DNA of 50,000 nt, taken from an uncultured Desulfobacteraceae bacterium. GTDB taxonomy: Bacteria; Desulfobacterota; Desulfobacteria; Desulfobacterales; UBA5852. The notes under the pieces were generated by a model. That model was not told the DNA's origin. It did no database searches and saw only the letters and a list, made by a program, of their open reading frames with translations. The translations under genes and the position numbers were made by a program. This document shows, in pieces, positions 37,544 to 45,845 of the stretch. The stretch lies in assembly GCA_913060875.1 (NCBI GenBank), contig CAJXSL010000023.1:1-50000 (forward strand), written 5' to 3'. How positions within the stretch are numbered: position 1 is the first letter of the stretch; every line of letters begins with the position of its first letter.

Positions 37544-38560
37544 TCAGCGAATAATTTTGATATGCGAACGTTGCCGCAACTCGTTCAGCCAGGTCAGGAA
37601 TTTCTGATTGACGATTTCGCCATAAAGGATATCTTCAATCTCGGCGGAAACATCTTCGAGTGATTTACCTTCGCCTGTATCCCGTGCTTCGACATAAAAA
37701 AGCTGCAGCCCCTGGCCTGTTTCAAGAACCTCTGTGACGTCACCGGCTTGCAAGCCCGCAAGGGCTTCCAGAATTTGGGGCGCCAAATCGTCCAGTTGAA
37801 ATGTCCCCAATTCACCACCATCCGCGGCACCCGGCGAGGCCGGATTCTCCCGTGCCAGAGTTTCAAACGGGGTGCCCTCCATGGCCCGCTGGCGGATCTG
37901 GTCCATTTTATTTCGAAGGGCTTGTTTATCCGCCTCTGAGGCCATGGGTGGAACGGTCAAAAGAATTTGCCGCAAATGCACGCTTCCCGATCCGGCATAG
38001 TCCTCTCTGTGTTCTTCGTAGTAAGCCCGTATATCTTCATCGGTAATGACAATCTTCGACTTCACCTCACGGTTCACGAGTCGGACACGCAAAACCTGGT
38101 TTTTCATTCGCTCCCGGTATTCTTCCATCGAGAGGCCTTCTTTTTCGAGGGATGCGCGCAACTGCTGATCCGTCATAAGCGTCCGCTTTTTCATCTCTTC
38201 AATCGTTTTATCGATTGTTTCTTCACTGACGCGAATGTTGTAACGCTGTATTTCCTGTTCGGTCAGCTTTTCATCGACCATCTGGTTCAGCACCTTTTCG
38301 CGCAGTTCATAAATCATCCGTCGTTCTTCATCGAGGGGACGCGCCATGGCTTTTACCCGCCTGATATAAGGCGCCGCCTTACGGTTCAACTCGTAGAGGG
38401 TTATAATGTCATCGTTGACCTGCGCTACAATCCGATCGATCATCACACCTTTTTCCGAACGGGCATCCGTGCCGCCGCCCAGAATGATTGCGCTTACGCC
38501 CAACAACAAAACCGTCATCGCCGATTTAATCCATCGGCATGAAATTCGATTAGAATGCAT
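37544..38560 (-). CDS. surA: SurA-type periplasmic peptidyl-prolyl isomerase/chaperone
   Basis: A 338-residue protein with an N-terminal signal (WIKSAMTVLLLGVSAIILGGG), a SurA N-terminal chaperone domain (DRIVAQVNDDIITLYELNRK to about 180) and one parvulin rotamase domain (about 190-295, VHLRQILLTVPP and ENPASPGAADGGELGTF). It should fold outer-membrane proteins in the periplasm. E. coli SurA has two parvulin domains; a single one is common in deltaproteobacteria. It lies 38 bases after a related lipoprotein gene and downstream of mfd. Confidence 0.88.
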   Translation of the reverse strand: MHSNRISCRWIKSAMTVLLLGVSAIILGGGTDARSEKGVMIDRIVAQVNDDIITLYELNRKAAPYIRRVKAMARPLDEERRMIYELREKVLNQMVDEKLTEQEIQRYNIRVSEETIDKTIEEMKKRTLMTDQQLRASLEKEGLSMEEYRERMKNQVLRVRLVNREVKSKIVITDEDIRAYYEEHREDYAGSGSVHLRQILLTVPPMASEADKQALRNKMDQIRQRAMEGTPFETLARENPASPGAADGGELGTFQLDDLAPQILEALAGLQAGDVTEVLETGQGLQLFYVEARDTGEGKSLEDVSAEIEDILYGEIVNQKFLTWLNELRQRSHIKIIR

Positions 38561-38597
38561 TCGATATCCTGCTCCTCAATTGCGTAGCCCCGAAAAC

Positions 38598-39329
38598 TTA
38601 AGGGGCACTCCCGTCGCGTCCATCTTTGGAAACAGATGGGCCACTATCGGCAATAATTCGTGATACAATCCTCTGATCAATCGCGACCGGGTATTTGGCT
38701 TTTAAGTCCGCGATCCAGGGGGCATAAGCCTGCTCCGCTTTCTGGCGTCGGAGTTGCTGAACCAACAATTGGTCAACCTTGTCGGGCCCTACATCCGTCG
38801 CCCCTGAAGGCGGCACGCCATTTTTAGCGTCATTTTTTTGATAATAGTCAGCGATATCCTTCTCCGTGATCTGAACCTTCAGCGCCAATTCCTGTTGAAC
38901 CAATTGGTCAATGACAAGCCGTACCCGCAAAGCCTCCTTCCAATCCTCAAAATTAATGGCGTTTTCAAGCAGCATCTGCTCAAAGAGATCGTCCGGGTAG
39001 TCACTCCGAATGTCATCAATGGCGGTATTCAGATCCTTTGGAGAGATTTCCACCCCGATTTCCTCGGCATATTCCAAAAGAACCAACTGATCCGCCAGTT
39101 GCTGGATAAATCGCGTCTTGGAAGCCCTTTCGGCAGCGGGATCTTCATCCACGCCGGCTGCGTATGCGGATCGAAACACGCGATAAGCGCGCTGAAATTC
39201 ATCCTGGCGGAACTCACGTTGTCCGACCGTCATGAGGATGGCATTGTCGTAAACGGCATCTTCCCGCTGGCAGCCGTAACCAACCGCAAGCAATAGCAAG
39301 GCGGCAATCGCCATCAGGCCAAAACGCAT
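38598..39329 (-). CDS. SurA_N-type lipoprotein without isomerase domain
   Basis: A 243-residue protein. After a hydrophobic signal it has Cys in LLAVGYGCQRED, a likely lipoprotein cysteine, though Gly at -3 is off the usual Leu/Val pattern. The body resembles the SurA N-terminal domain (AILMTVGQREFRQDEFQRAY, then helices with ELALKVQITEKDIADYYQ) but no parvulin domain follows. It is probably a membrane-anchored periplasmic chaperone working with SurA, which starts 38 bases downstream. The ATG at 39329 has AAGGA ten bases upstream; the frame opens three codons earlier at a TTG. Name and function are inferred from domain and context. Confidence 0.75.
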   Translation of the reverse strand: MRFGLMAIAALLLLAVGYGCQREDAVYDNAILMTVGQREFRQDEFQRAYRVFRSAYAAGVDEDPAAERASKTRFIQQLADQLVLLEYAEEIGVEISPKDLNTAIDDIRSDYPDDLFEQMLLENAINFEDWKEALRVRLVIDQLVQQELALKVQITEKDIADYYQKNDAKNGVPPSGATDVGPDKVDQLLVQQLRRQKAEQAYAPWIADLKAKYPVAIDQRIVSRIIADSGPSVSKDGRDGSAP

Positions 39330-39420
39330 GGCAGCCAAGTCCTTAGTTAAGAGGGTATGCCCTTTTGATCAAAGGCATTATATCACTCATTATTGCTAAA
39401 GATTCTAAATAGATAATCTT

Positions 39421-42400
39421 TTAATTGTTAACATGGTGGGCTATTTCCTGCAAGATGTTTTTAATCTGAGCGATGGCCCCCCCCGCCCCATTTTGATCCA
39501 CGGCGAAACTGAGCATATGGTCCGTCGTCAACTGAAACCGCTGGGGATTTTTCTGAATCACGTCCACAATGCCGGCCGGATTCTCCTGATGGGGTTCGGA
39601 AAGCATCAGGGTCAGTTTACCGTTGCCAAGGTCGAGACGCTTTACACCCGCCCTGGCGGCCAAACTCTTCAGCAATATTTTCGTCAACAGGTTGCGTGCT
39701 GCGGCCGGCAGCTCACCGAAACGATCCTCCAACTCGGCTTTGATATCAGGAATTTCCCCGGGGGTGTCTATTTTCGCCAGGCGGCGATACATGGCCAGCC
39801 GCTGATCGAGATCTGGAATGCAACTTTCCGGTATATACGCTGAAAAAGGAACGTTGATTTCCGGATCCAGGGGTTGGAGCACCGTCTCCCCCTTCAATTC
39901 CGCCATGGTTTCCTCCATGAGCTGCAAAAACATGTCATAGCCCACGGCGGCAATGTGGCCGGACTGGGAGGCGCCAAGTATGGTGCCACCGCCACGTATC
40001 TTTAAATCGTTCATGGCGATCTGGAATCCGGACCCCAGATCACTGTGCTCCATCAGCACTTTCAACCGCTTGCGGGCCGCCGCCGTCAAACGGCTTTCTT
40101 TGGGGATAAACAGGAACGCATAGGCCTGTTCCTCGGCGCGGCCCACCCGCCCCCGCAGCTGGTACATCTGTGCCAAACCGAACCGATCAGCGCGATTCAC
40201 CATGATCGTATTGGCCGAGGGGATATCGAGTCCGGATTCGATAATGGTGGTGGTCACCAGCAAATCGATATCCCGTCGGTGAAAGGCCATCATCTCTTTT
40301 TCCAGTTCATCTTCGCCCATCTGGCCATGGGCGACGCCAATGCGTGCCATGGGAACGAGTGCCCCGATTTTCTCGGCCATGCGGTGAATACTGGCAACAT
40401 GATTGTGGACGAAGTAAACTTGGCCGCCCCGGTCCATTTCCCGCTGAATGGCTTCCTTGACCAGTCCGTCGTTATATTCCGAAACAAAGGTGATGATGGA
40501 GCGACGATACTCGGGCGGTGTCGATATAATACTGATATCCCTGATACCGGCCAGCGAAAGGTGCAGTGTCCGTGGTATGGGGGTTGCCGTCAGAGCCAGG
40601 ACATCGACGGTCCGGCGCAGTTTTTTTAGTTTTTCCTTGTGTCGAACCCCGAAACGCTGCTCCTCATCGAGGATAAAAAGCCCCAAGTCTTTGAACCGGA
40701 CATCTTTCTGCAACAGCCGATGGGTGCCAACGACGATGTCGACGCCACCGGCGGCCAATTGATCGAGGACGCTTTTTTGTTCGGCTCTTGTCCGAAAACG
40801 ACTGAGGCGATCGACGTGAACACCAAACCTTTTGAAACGATGGCGAAAGGTCTCGAAATGCTGCTCGGCCAGCACGGTGGTTGGCACCAGGACAGCGGCT
40901 TGTTTGCCATTGAAAACCGCCATGAAAGCCGCCCTCAGCGCGACTTCGGTTTTGCCATACCCAACGTCACCGCAAATCAGGCGGTCCATGGGAGCGGCAT
41001 TGGCCATATCCGCCCGGACATCTTCAATGGCTTTTAACTGATCGGGGGTTTCCTCGTAGGGGAAACCGGCTTCAAATTCGGCCATGTATTCATCGACTGA
41101 CCGAAAGGTGAAGCCTGTCCGAACCCTGCGGGCCGCATAGAGCTTCAGCAGTTCCCCGGCGATCCTTTCCGCCGAACGTTTGACCCGGGCTCTTACCTTT
41201 TCCCAGGATTTCCCGCCCATCTTGTCCAAGACGGGGGTTATGCCATCCACCCCCATATATTTCTGGATCAGCCCCATGCGATCCACCGGCAGGTACAGGC
41301 GATCGCCCCCCCGGTAAAGGATGGTCAGGTAGTCATTCTCCGTTCGGTTCAAGTTAAGCTTGGTCAAGCCATCATACTGCCCGATGCCGTGCTCCTCATG
41401 CACGACCAGATCCCCCTGATGCAGATCGCCAAACGTGATCGTCGGGCTGAGCCGTTTTCGGGCCGACTTGGGCGCCCGGGTTCGCTTGGCACCAAAAATT
41501 TCCACGTCCGTAAGAACCACGATCCCGGCCGTGGGCCAGGCAAACCCGGCCGAAAGCTGGCCTTCCAGCATCAAGACCTTGGGATGCGCCGCGGGTGCCG
41601 CCGGTGCCACCGGCGCCATCGCGTCCACACGCTCGAATTGAAGGCCGTAAGGATCGAAAACCCCTTCCACACGTTCCATCTGCAGGGCATTACGGCAAAC
41701 GAAATACACCGCCACCCCTGACGCCAATTGATCCTTGAGCCAGTTCGCCAAGGCCTGAAAACGAGGAGGGGCTTTTAAGACATCCGCACCCGCCATTGTG
41801 CTTGCAGGAGCATCGATATCCTGGACATCAAAGGTAATGGCGTGCGGCCCCGTCTTGTTGACGAAGTCGGGTTTGCTGACAGGCAACTCCCGAAGCCATA
41901 TGCTCTGGCACGTGCGCAACGTCTCGCTGGCTTCCGGCCAGGACTGAAACAACTGGGCCGGCGCGATACACAGTTTCTGCTCTTCGCAGGCCGCTGCATA
42001 CAACTGCTCGGCCTTCTGAAAAACGTCCACGGCCGCTTTCTCCAGATCGCCGGGTTCGACTTCCACAACAAGGGCGTTGCGGGATAGAAAATCAAGCAAT
42101 TGGCCCAAATCGGGATAAATAACCGGCATCAGGCTCTCGATTCCGGGGAACCGTCTTTCCTCCTTGATACCGTTGATCAAACGACGCGTTTCATGTTTGG
42201 GCAGCTGTTGTTCGTTGGCCTGCAAACGGATCCGGGAAATGATTTCAGGCAGTCGGTTGCCCGGAAGAATCGCCTCCCTGGCCGGGCACACGATGGCTTC
42301 CTCCACCTCATCCAGCCGACGCTGGTTATCCGCCGAAAAATAGCGCAGGGACTCGATGGTATCCCCAAACTGCTCAACACGCAGAGGGTTGTCGTAAAGC

Positions 42401-42954
42401 GGACAGAATATATCCAGAATCCCTCCCCGGACACTGAAATCACCGGGTTCTTCCACGATATGGGAATGGGTGTAACCACCATCGATTAATTTTTCGACCA
42501 AACGGGACCGGTCCAGATCTTCACCGATCATAAGGAGTTCCGCATAGCCGGCGACTTCCGATCGCGGAATGATCCGTTTCAGAAACGCGCCGATGGTGGT
42601 GATCACGATGGGCGCCCGGGGGGCTTCCAACAGGGTGTAAAGAACTCTCATCCTGCGGGCCGCGGTTTCATTGTGATAAGCAAGAACCTTGTAGGGCAGA
42701 ATGTTATAGGGGGGGAAAAAAAGGACCGGGGCCGCCGCATCGTGACGGAAAAACAGCATATCCTGCCAAAGCGTTTCCGCCTGGCGGGAGTCAGCTGTCA
42801 GAATCAGCATCGGCCTGGGTTCACGGCAATAAAGGCGCCACAGGAAAAAGGCCGCAGCAGCACCTTTTAAACCATTGCATTCCAGGTCGGAGACCGTCTC
42901 TGTAAAAATCTTGTCGTCAAAAGGGGTCAAAATTTTTTCTTGATTTTGGGTCAT
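39421..42954 (-). CDS. mfd: Transcription-repair coupling factor Mfd
   Basis: A 1177-residue Mfd. The UvrB-homology region (GGILDIFCPLYDNPLRVEQFGD) is at the N-terminus. The RNA polymerase-interacting domain (about 510-590, GDLVVHEEHGIGQYDGL) is next. The RecG-like motor has Walker A GDVGYGKTEVA near 660, DEEQ near 763 and TATPIPRTLHL, and the TRCF domain is at the C-terminus. Mfd removes stalled RNA polymerase at DNA damage and recruits UvrA. No good ribosome site precedes the ATG, which is only 26 bases from the divergent tRNA-Thr gene. Confidence 0.96.
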   Translation of the reverse strand: MTQNQEKILTPFDDKIFTETVSDLECNGLKGAAAAFFLWRLYCREPRPMLILTADSRQAETLWQDMLFFRHDAAAPVLFFPPYNILPYKVLAYHNETAARRMRVLYTLLEAPRAPIVITTIGAFLKRIIPRSEVAGYAELLMIGEDLDRSRLVEKLIDGGYTHSHIVEEPGDFSVRGGILDIFCPLYDNPLRVEQFGDTIESLRYFSADNQRRLDEVEEAIVCPAREAILPGNRLPEIISRIRLQANEQQLPKHETRRLINGIKEERRFPGIESLMPVIYPDLGQLLDFLSRNALVVEVEPGDLEKAAVDVFQKAEQLYAAACEEQKLCIAPAQLFQSWPEASETLRTCQSIWLRELPVSKPDFVNKTGPHAITFDVQDIDAPASTMAGADVLKAPPRFQALANWLKDQLASGVAVYFVCRNALQMERVEGVFDPYGLQFERVDAMAPVAPAAPAAHPKVLMLEGQLSAGFAWPTAGIVVLTDVEIFGAKRTRAPKSARKRLSPTITFGDLHQGDLVVHEEHGIGQYDGLTKLNLNRTENDYLTILYRGGDRLYLPVDRMGLIQKYMGVDGITPVLDKMGGKSWEKVRARVKRSAERIAGELLKLYAARRVRTGFTFRSVDEYMAEFEAGFPYEETPDQLKAIEDVRADMANAAPMDRLICGDVGYGKTEVALRAAFMAVFNGKQAAVLVPTTVLAEQHFETFRHRFKRFGVHVDRLSRFRTRAEQKSVLDQLAAGGVDIVVGTHRLLQKDVRFKDLGLFILDEEQRFGVRHKEKLKKLRRTVDVLALTATPIPRTLHLSLAGIRDISIISTPPEYRRSIITFVSEYNDGLVKEAIQREMDRGGQVYFVHNHVASIHRMAEKIGALVPMARIGVAHGQMGEDELEKEMMAFHRRDIDLLVTTTIIESGLDIPSANTIMVNRADRFGLAQMYQLRGRVGRAEEQAYAFLFIPKESRLTAAARKRLKVLMEHSDLGSGFQIAMNDLKIRGGGTILGASQSGHIAAVGYDMFLQLMEETMAELKGETVLQPLDPEINVPFSAYIPESCIPDLDQRLAMYRRLAKIDTPGEIPDIKAELEDRFGELPAAARNLLTKILLKSLAARAGVKRLDLGNGKLTLMLSEPHQENPAGIVDVIQKNPQRFQLTTDHMLSFAVDQNGAGGAIAQIKNILQEIAHHVNN

Positions 42955-42980
42955 AAAATAAGTAGAGGCTATTTCGTCGT

Positions 42981-43056
42981 GCCGGCGTAGCTCAGTTGGT
43001 AGAGCAGCTGATTCGTAATCAGCAGGTCAGCGGTTCAAGTCCGCTCGCCGGCTCCA
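42981..43056 (+). tRNA. tRNA-Thr (anticodon CGT)
   Basis: A 76-base cloverleaf. Acceptor arms are GCCGGCG and CGCCGGC, followed by T and an encoded CCA (43054-43056). The D arm is GCTCAGTTGGTAGAGC. The anticodon stem is GCTGA/TCAGC with loop TTCGTAA, so the anticodon is CGT and it reads ACG threonine codons. The T arm has GGTTCAAGTCC. Its promoter must lie in or next to the first codons of the divergent mfd gene. Confidence 0.97.
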
Positions 43057-43403
43057 GCATTAAACAACATTCTGTAATGGTTACCGTGCCATCCCCTAAC
43101 GGCATCGGGACAATGCTCACTGCGGGCATATTACACGCCGTGAGGCCTACCTCCCATATTATAACTGGTTTGCGAAAACAAGTGGAAGCCGGAATGTTAC
43201 GATTTTGGACGCATTGCAGACGTTTTCGATACAGGTTGATTTTCAAATGTCTGCCCGGTTGAACCGGAGATGAAGTATAGCGGCATCTATCATATAGATT
43301 TTTTTAACATTTTTAACTTGAAATACATGCGCGTCTTTTATACATATAATAAATATTGCCATGGTTAGGTAATCATCTTTCCAGAAGCCATGGAAGACAC
43401 CGA
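43057..43403. other. Intergenic region after tRNA-Thr
   Basis: 347 bases with no supportable gene. Open frames on both strands at 42996-43262 and 43019-43246 overlap the tRNA and are chance readings. The last 130 bases are AT-rich and hold the promoter candidate for the small protein at 43404. A short hairpin CGGTT/AACCG lies near 43256-43265. Confidence 0.5.
43318..43350 (+). promoter_or_regulatory. Promoter candidate of the small coiled-coil protein gene
   Basis: TTGAAA (43318-43323), a 17-base spacer and TACATA (43341-43346), with a perfect TATAAT four bases further (43345-43350). The surroundings are strongly AT-rich. The -10 is ambiguous between the two positions. Confidence 0.45.
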
Positions 43404-43604
43404 ATGATGACAAATGGGAATTTGGCGACGATGAACGATCTGGACGAAAGCGCATTGAAATCGGAAATCAATGCGATTTCAAAAAAAATCGACGCGATTA
43501 TGCGGAAAGTGGATCGCCTGTATCCATCCCAACCGAAACCCGTTGAACCAGAAAACGCTGCATCTGAGGATGGTGTATTGCCTCCCCAAAGTCCCACGGG
43601 ATAA
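43404..43604 (+). CDS. Small coiled-coil protein of unknown function
   Basis: A 66-residue protein I do not recognise. Its centre (LDESALKSEINAISKKIDAI) is a short amphipathic helix with heptad spacing, followed by IMRKVDRLYPSQPKPVEP and a proline-rich acidic tail. GGAAGA lies seven bases before the ATG at 43404; a second ATG 8 codons later is possible. It precedes ihfA by 86 bases on the same strand, and ihfA has its own promoter in that gap. It could be a small DNA- or protein-binding helper, but nothing proves this. Confidence 0.6.
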   Translation: MMTNGNLATMNDLDESALKSEINAISKKIDAIMRKVDRLYPSQPKPVEPENAASEDGVLPPQSPTG

Positions 43605-43611
43605 TTTTACA

Positions 43612-43640
43612 TTGACCTTTGGTCTCAAACCATTTAAATA
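43612..43640 (+). promoter_or_regulatory. Promoter of ihfA
   Basis: TTGACC (43612-43617), a 17-base spacer and TAAATA (43635-43640), good matches to the sigma-70 boxes, 50 bases before the ihfA ATG. TAGGAGGTG (43680-43688) is a near-perfect ribosome site. Confidence 0.65.
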
Positions 43641-43690
43641 AATGAAAATTTTATTGTCGGAATTGTGGAACGCGGTCGTTAGGAGGTGCC

Positions 43691-43975
43691 ATGGCATTAA
43701 CCAAAAGTGACATCGTTGCAAGGGTTCACGAACTCGGCTTCACCAAGAAAAAATCTGTCGATATCATCGAATCCCTGCTGGAAATCATGAAATCGACCCT
43801 TGAACAGGGTGATGACATCCTGATTTCGGGTTTCGGCAAATTCTGTGTAAAACAGAAGAATAAACGCCGTGGACGAAATCCTGCCACAGGATCGGATCTG
43901 ATTCTCAGAGAACGCAAAGTGGTCACTTTTAAGTGCTCAGGAAAATTACGCAATAAGATCAACGGCGCCCCGTAA
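43691..43975 (+). CDS. ihfA: Integration host factor alpha-type DNA-bending protein
   Basis: A 94-residue HU/IHF-family protein. It starts MALTKSDIVARVHELGFTKK, has ISGFGKFCVKQK and the minor-groove arm RGRNPATGSD, and ends with LRNKINGAP. The start and length favour IHF alpha over HU. With a beta partner, absent here, it would bend DNA at specific sites; NtrC-class activators such as the one nearby often need such bending. Its stop is only 18 bases from the stop of the convergent sugar phosphorylase gene, and I see no terminator between them. Confidence 0.92.
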   Translation: MALTKSDIVARVHELGFTKKKSVDIIESLLEIMKSTLEQGDDILISGFGKFCVKQKNKRRGRNPATGSDLILRERKVVTFKCSGKLRNKINGAP

Positions 43976-43993
43976 CACTGCGGCAAAATCGTC

Positions 43994-45694
43994 TCACGTG
44001 GGGGTAAGCCACAAAACCTCATAGGGCGCCATCGTTACTTTCCTTGAAGAAAATAGCCGTTTGGAAAGAAGATCCCGGGTTGGGCCGGTCGTTGCCGTAC
44101 CGATATCAACCCCAATGTCACGGGATGTAACGTTGGTGAGGGCAATCACCGTCTGGTCCTGACTTGAGCGTACAATGGCAAATACGTCACTATCGACAGG
44201 AAGTACTTTGAATCCTGCTCTGGGGTGAAAGGCCGACTGAGCGCGTCGCACCACAATCATTGCCGTATAGACTGCAAAGACCCTGGAACGAAACGTTTCG
44301 GGGTCTTCTATTTCTTCAACCAATCCATCCACATCAAGCTTTTCACGATTGATCGACCTAGCGCGGCCGGTCAGCGCAACCCCTTCGTACCAGTTCCGGG
44401 ACCCCAAAAGACTTTGGATATAGATCCCCGGAACCCCGGGTAAAACGAGGGCAATGGATTGAGACGCCAAAAATCGTCTAGCATGCATTTCATCCCCTCC
44501 AAGGCCACTACCGCGAAGCGCATCTACATAGGTGATATTGAGTTCATAAGGGCTATCCGTTCCATCCGGGTTGCGTTTATAGGATACATCGCCGCCGTTA
44601 GCCCTTACAGTCTTGATGATGGCCGCGATGTCTTCCGATGAGACGAGGCCCTCCAACGGCCTCACACCGATACCGTCATGGGAAGCCGTAAAATTGAAAA
44701 ATGTGGTGTGATCGTTCAGTTGACCGAGTGATTCGGCCCAACGGCTCAACAGAGACACGTCCTCCTTAAAAAACGTATGGAGAAGCAGGGGCGGCAAGGA
44801 AAAATTATACACCAGTTGAGCCTCGTCGCCCCCATCTCCAAAATAACTAATGTTTTCCGCATGCGGCACATTGGTTTCCGTTATCAACCATACATGGGGG
44901 GCGAGGCAATCGAGAATGGCCCGAAAAAGCTTGACCATCAAATGGGTTTTCGGATGGTGAATACAGGGCGTTCCAATTTCCTTCCAGAGATAGGCAATGG
45001 CATCCAACCTCAAAATACTTGCACCGTACTTGACATATTCCAACATAACCCGGGTCATGGCGATCAGGACGTCAATACTTCGGAAATTTAGGTCGATCTG
45101 GTCTTCGCTAAAGGTCGTCCACACATAAACCGTCCGGCCATCCTGTTTTTCAACCGGGGTCAACAACGGCAACGATCGTGGACGTGTCACCATGCCCAGA
45201 TCCTCGTCGGGATCCACTTCAATGGCAAGATTACGGTAACCCGGGTTAGACGCCAAGTAGGCTTCAAACCATGGACTCTTGGCGGAGATGTGATTGATGA
45301 CCCAATCGAACATGAGCCTGAAATCAGAAGAAAAAGCCTGGACATCTGTCCAGGTTCCAAGCTCCGTATTGATTTTGAGGTAGTCGATAACCGAGAATCC
45401 GTCATCCGATGAATACGGGAAAAACGGAAGGAAATGGATGGTGGCAACGGACTCTTTTAAATAAGCGCGGATAAAAGCCTGTAATGTTTTCAAGGGGGCT
45501 TCTCCGTCACGCTTTATGGAATCACCATAGGTAATCAAGACGACTTCTTTTTCATCAGGATCGCCGAACCCCTGGCGCACCCAACGTTCGGAATATGATG
45601 TCATGAGGACCCGAAGCTGGTCAAAGGCCTCTTGCCCTGTGGGTTTTCCGTATATTTTAATTAACAGGTCCTTTATACGATCCATCTTTTCCAT
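43994..45694 (-). CDS. GH13_18 sugar phosphorylase (glucosylglycerate/sucrose phosphorylase family)
   Basis: A 566-residue alpha-amylase-fold enzyme of subfamily GH13_18. FDWVINH (129-135) is the first conserved region. Asp231 in LRLDAIAYLWKE is the nucleophile, Glu273 in WLITETNVPHAE the acid/base, and Asp340 in TASHDGIGVRP the third carboxylate. The family splits alpha-glucosides with phosphate to glucose 1-phosphate. Length and flow resemble E. coli YcjM and related glucosylglycerate phosphorylases more than sucrose phosphorylases (about 490 residues). This assignment is from memory. AGGAGAGG precedes the ATG. It lies 151 bases downstream of an NtrC-class regulator gene on the same strand. 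Confidence 0.85.
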   Translation of the reverse strand: MEKMDRIKDLLIKIYGKPTGQEAFDQLRVLMTSYSERWVRQGFGDPDEKEVVLITYGDSIKRDGEAPLKTLQAFIRAYLKESVATIHFLPFFPYSSDDGFSVIDYLKINTELGTWTDVQAFSSDFRLMFDWVINHISAKSPWFEAYLASNPGYRNLAIEVDPDEDLGMVTRPRSLPLLTPVEKQDGRTVYVWTTFSEDQIDLNFRSIDVLIAMTRVMLEYVKYGASILRLDAIAYLWKEIGTPCIHHPKTHLMVKLFRAILDCLAPHVWLITETNVPHAENISYFGDGGDEAQLVYNFSLPPLLLHTFFKEDVSLLSRWAESLGQLNDHTTFFNFTASHDGIGVRPLEGLVSSEDIAAIIKTVRANGGDVSYKRNPDGTDSPYELNITYVDALRGSGLGGDEMHARRFLASQSIALVLPGVPGIYIQSLLGSRNWYEGVALTGRARSINREKLDVDGLVEEIEDPETFRSRVFAVYTAMIVVRRAQSAFHPRAGFKVLPVDSDVFAIVRSSQDQTVIALTNVTSRDIGVDIGTATTGPTRDLLSKRLFSSRKVTMAPYEVLWLTPT

Positions 45695-45845
45695 AATGCA
45701 CCTCTCCTGGTCACCTTATTCAGGTTACGTTTTGGTACATGGCACAACAAACCATGGCTGAAAAGACCGTCAGAGATGGAAGCACAATCAGAAAAGCACA
45801 GCCTGAATCCGGCAGGGGCGGCAATGGGTAACCCTAAAGGTGTTT

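Noticed and set aside
42996-43262. Open frames on both strands over the tRNA-Thr gene
   Set aside because: They translate the tRNA (tails such as SGSSPLAGS and LEPASGLEPLTC are typical tRNA artefacts).
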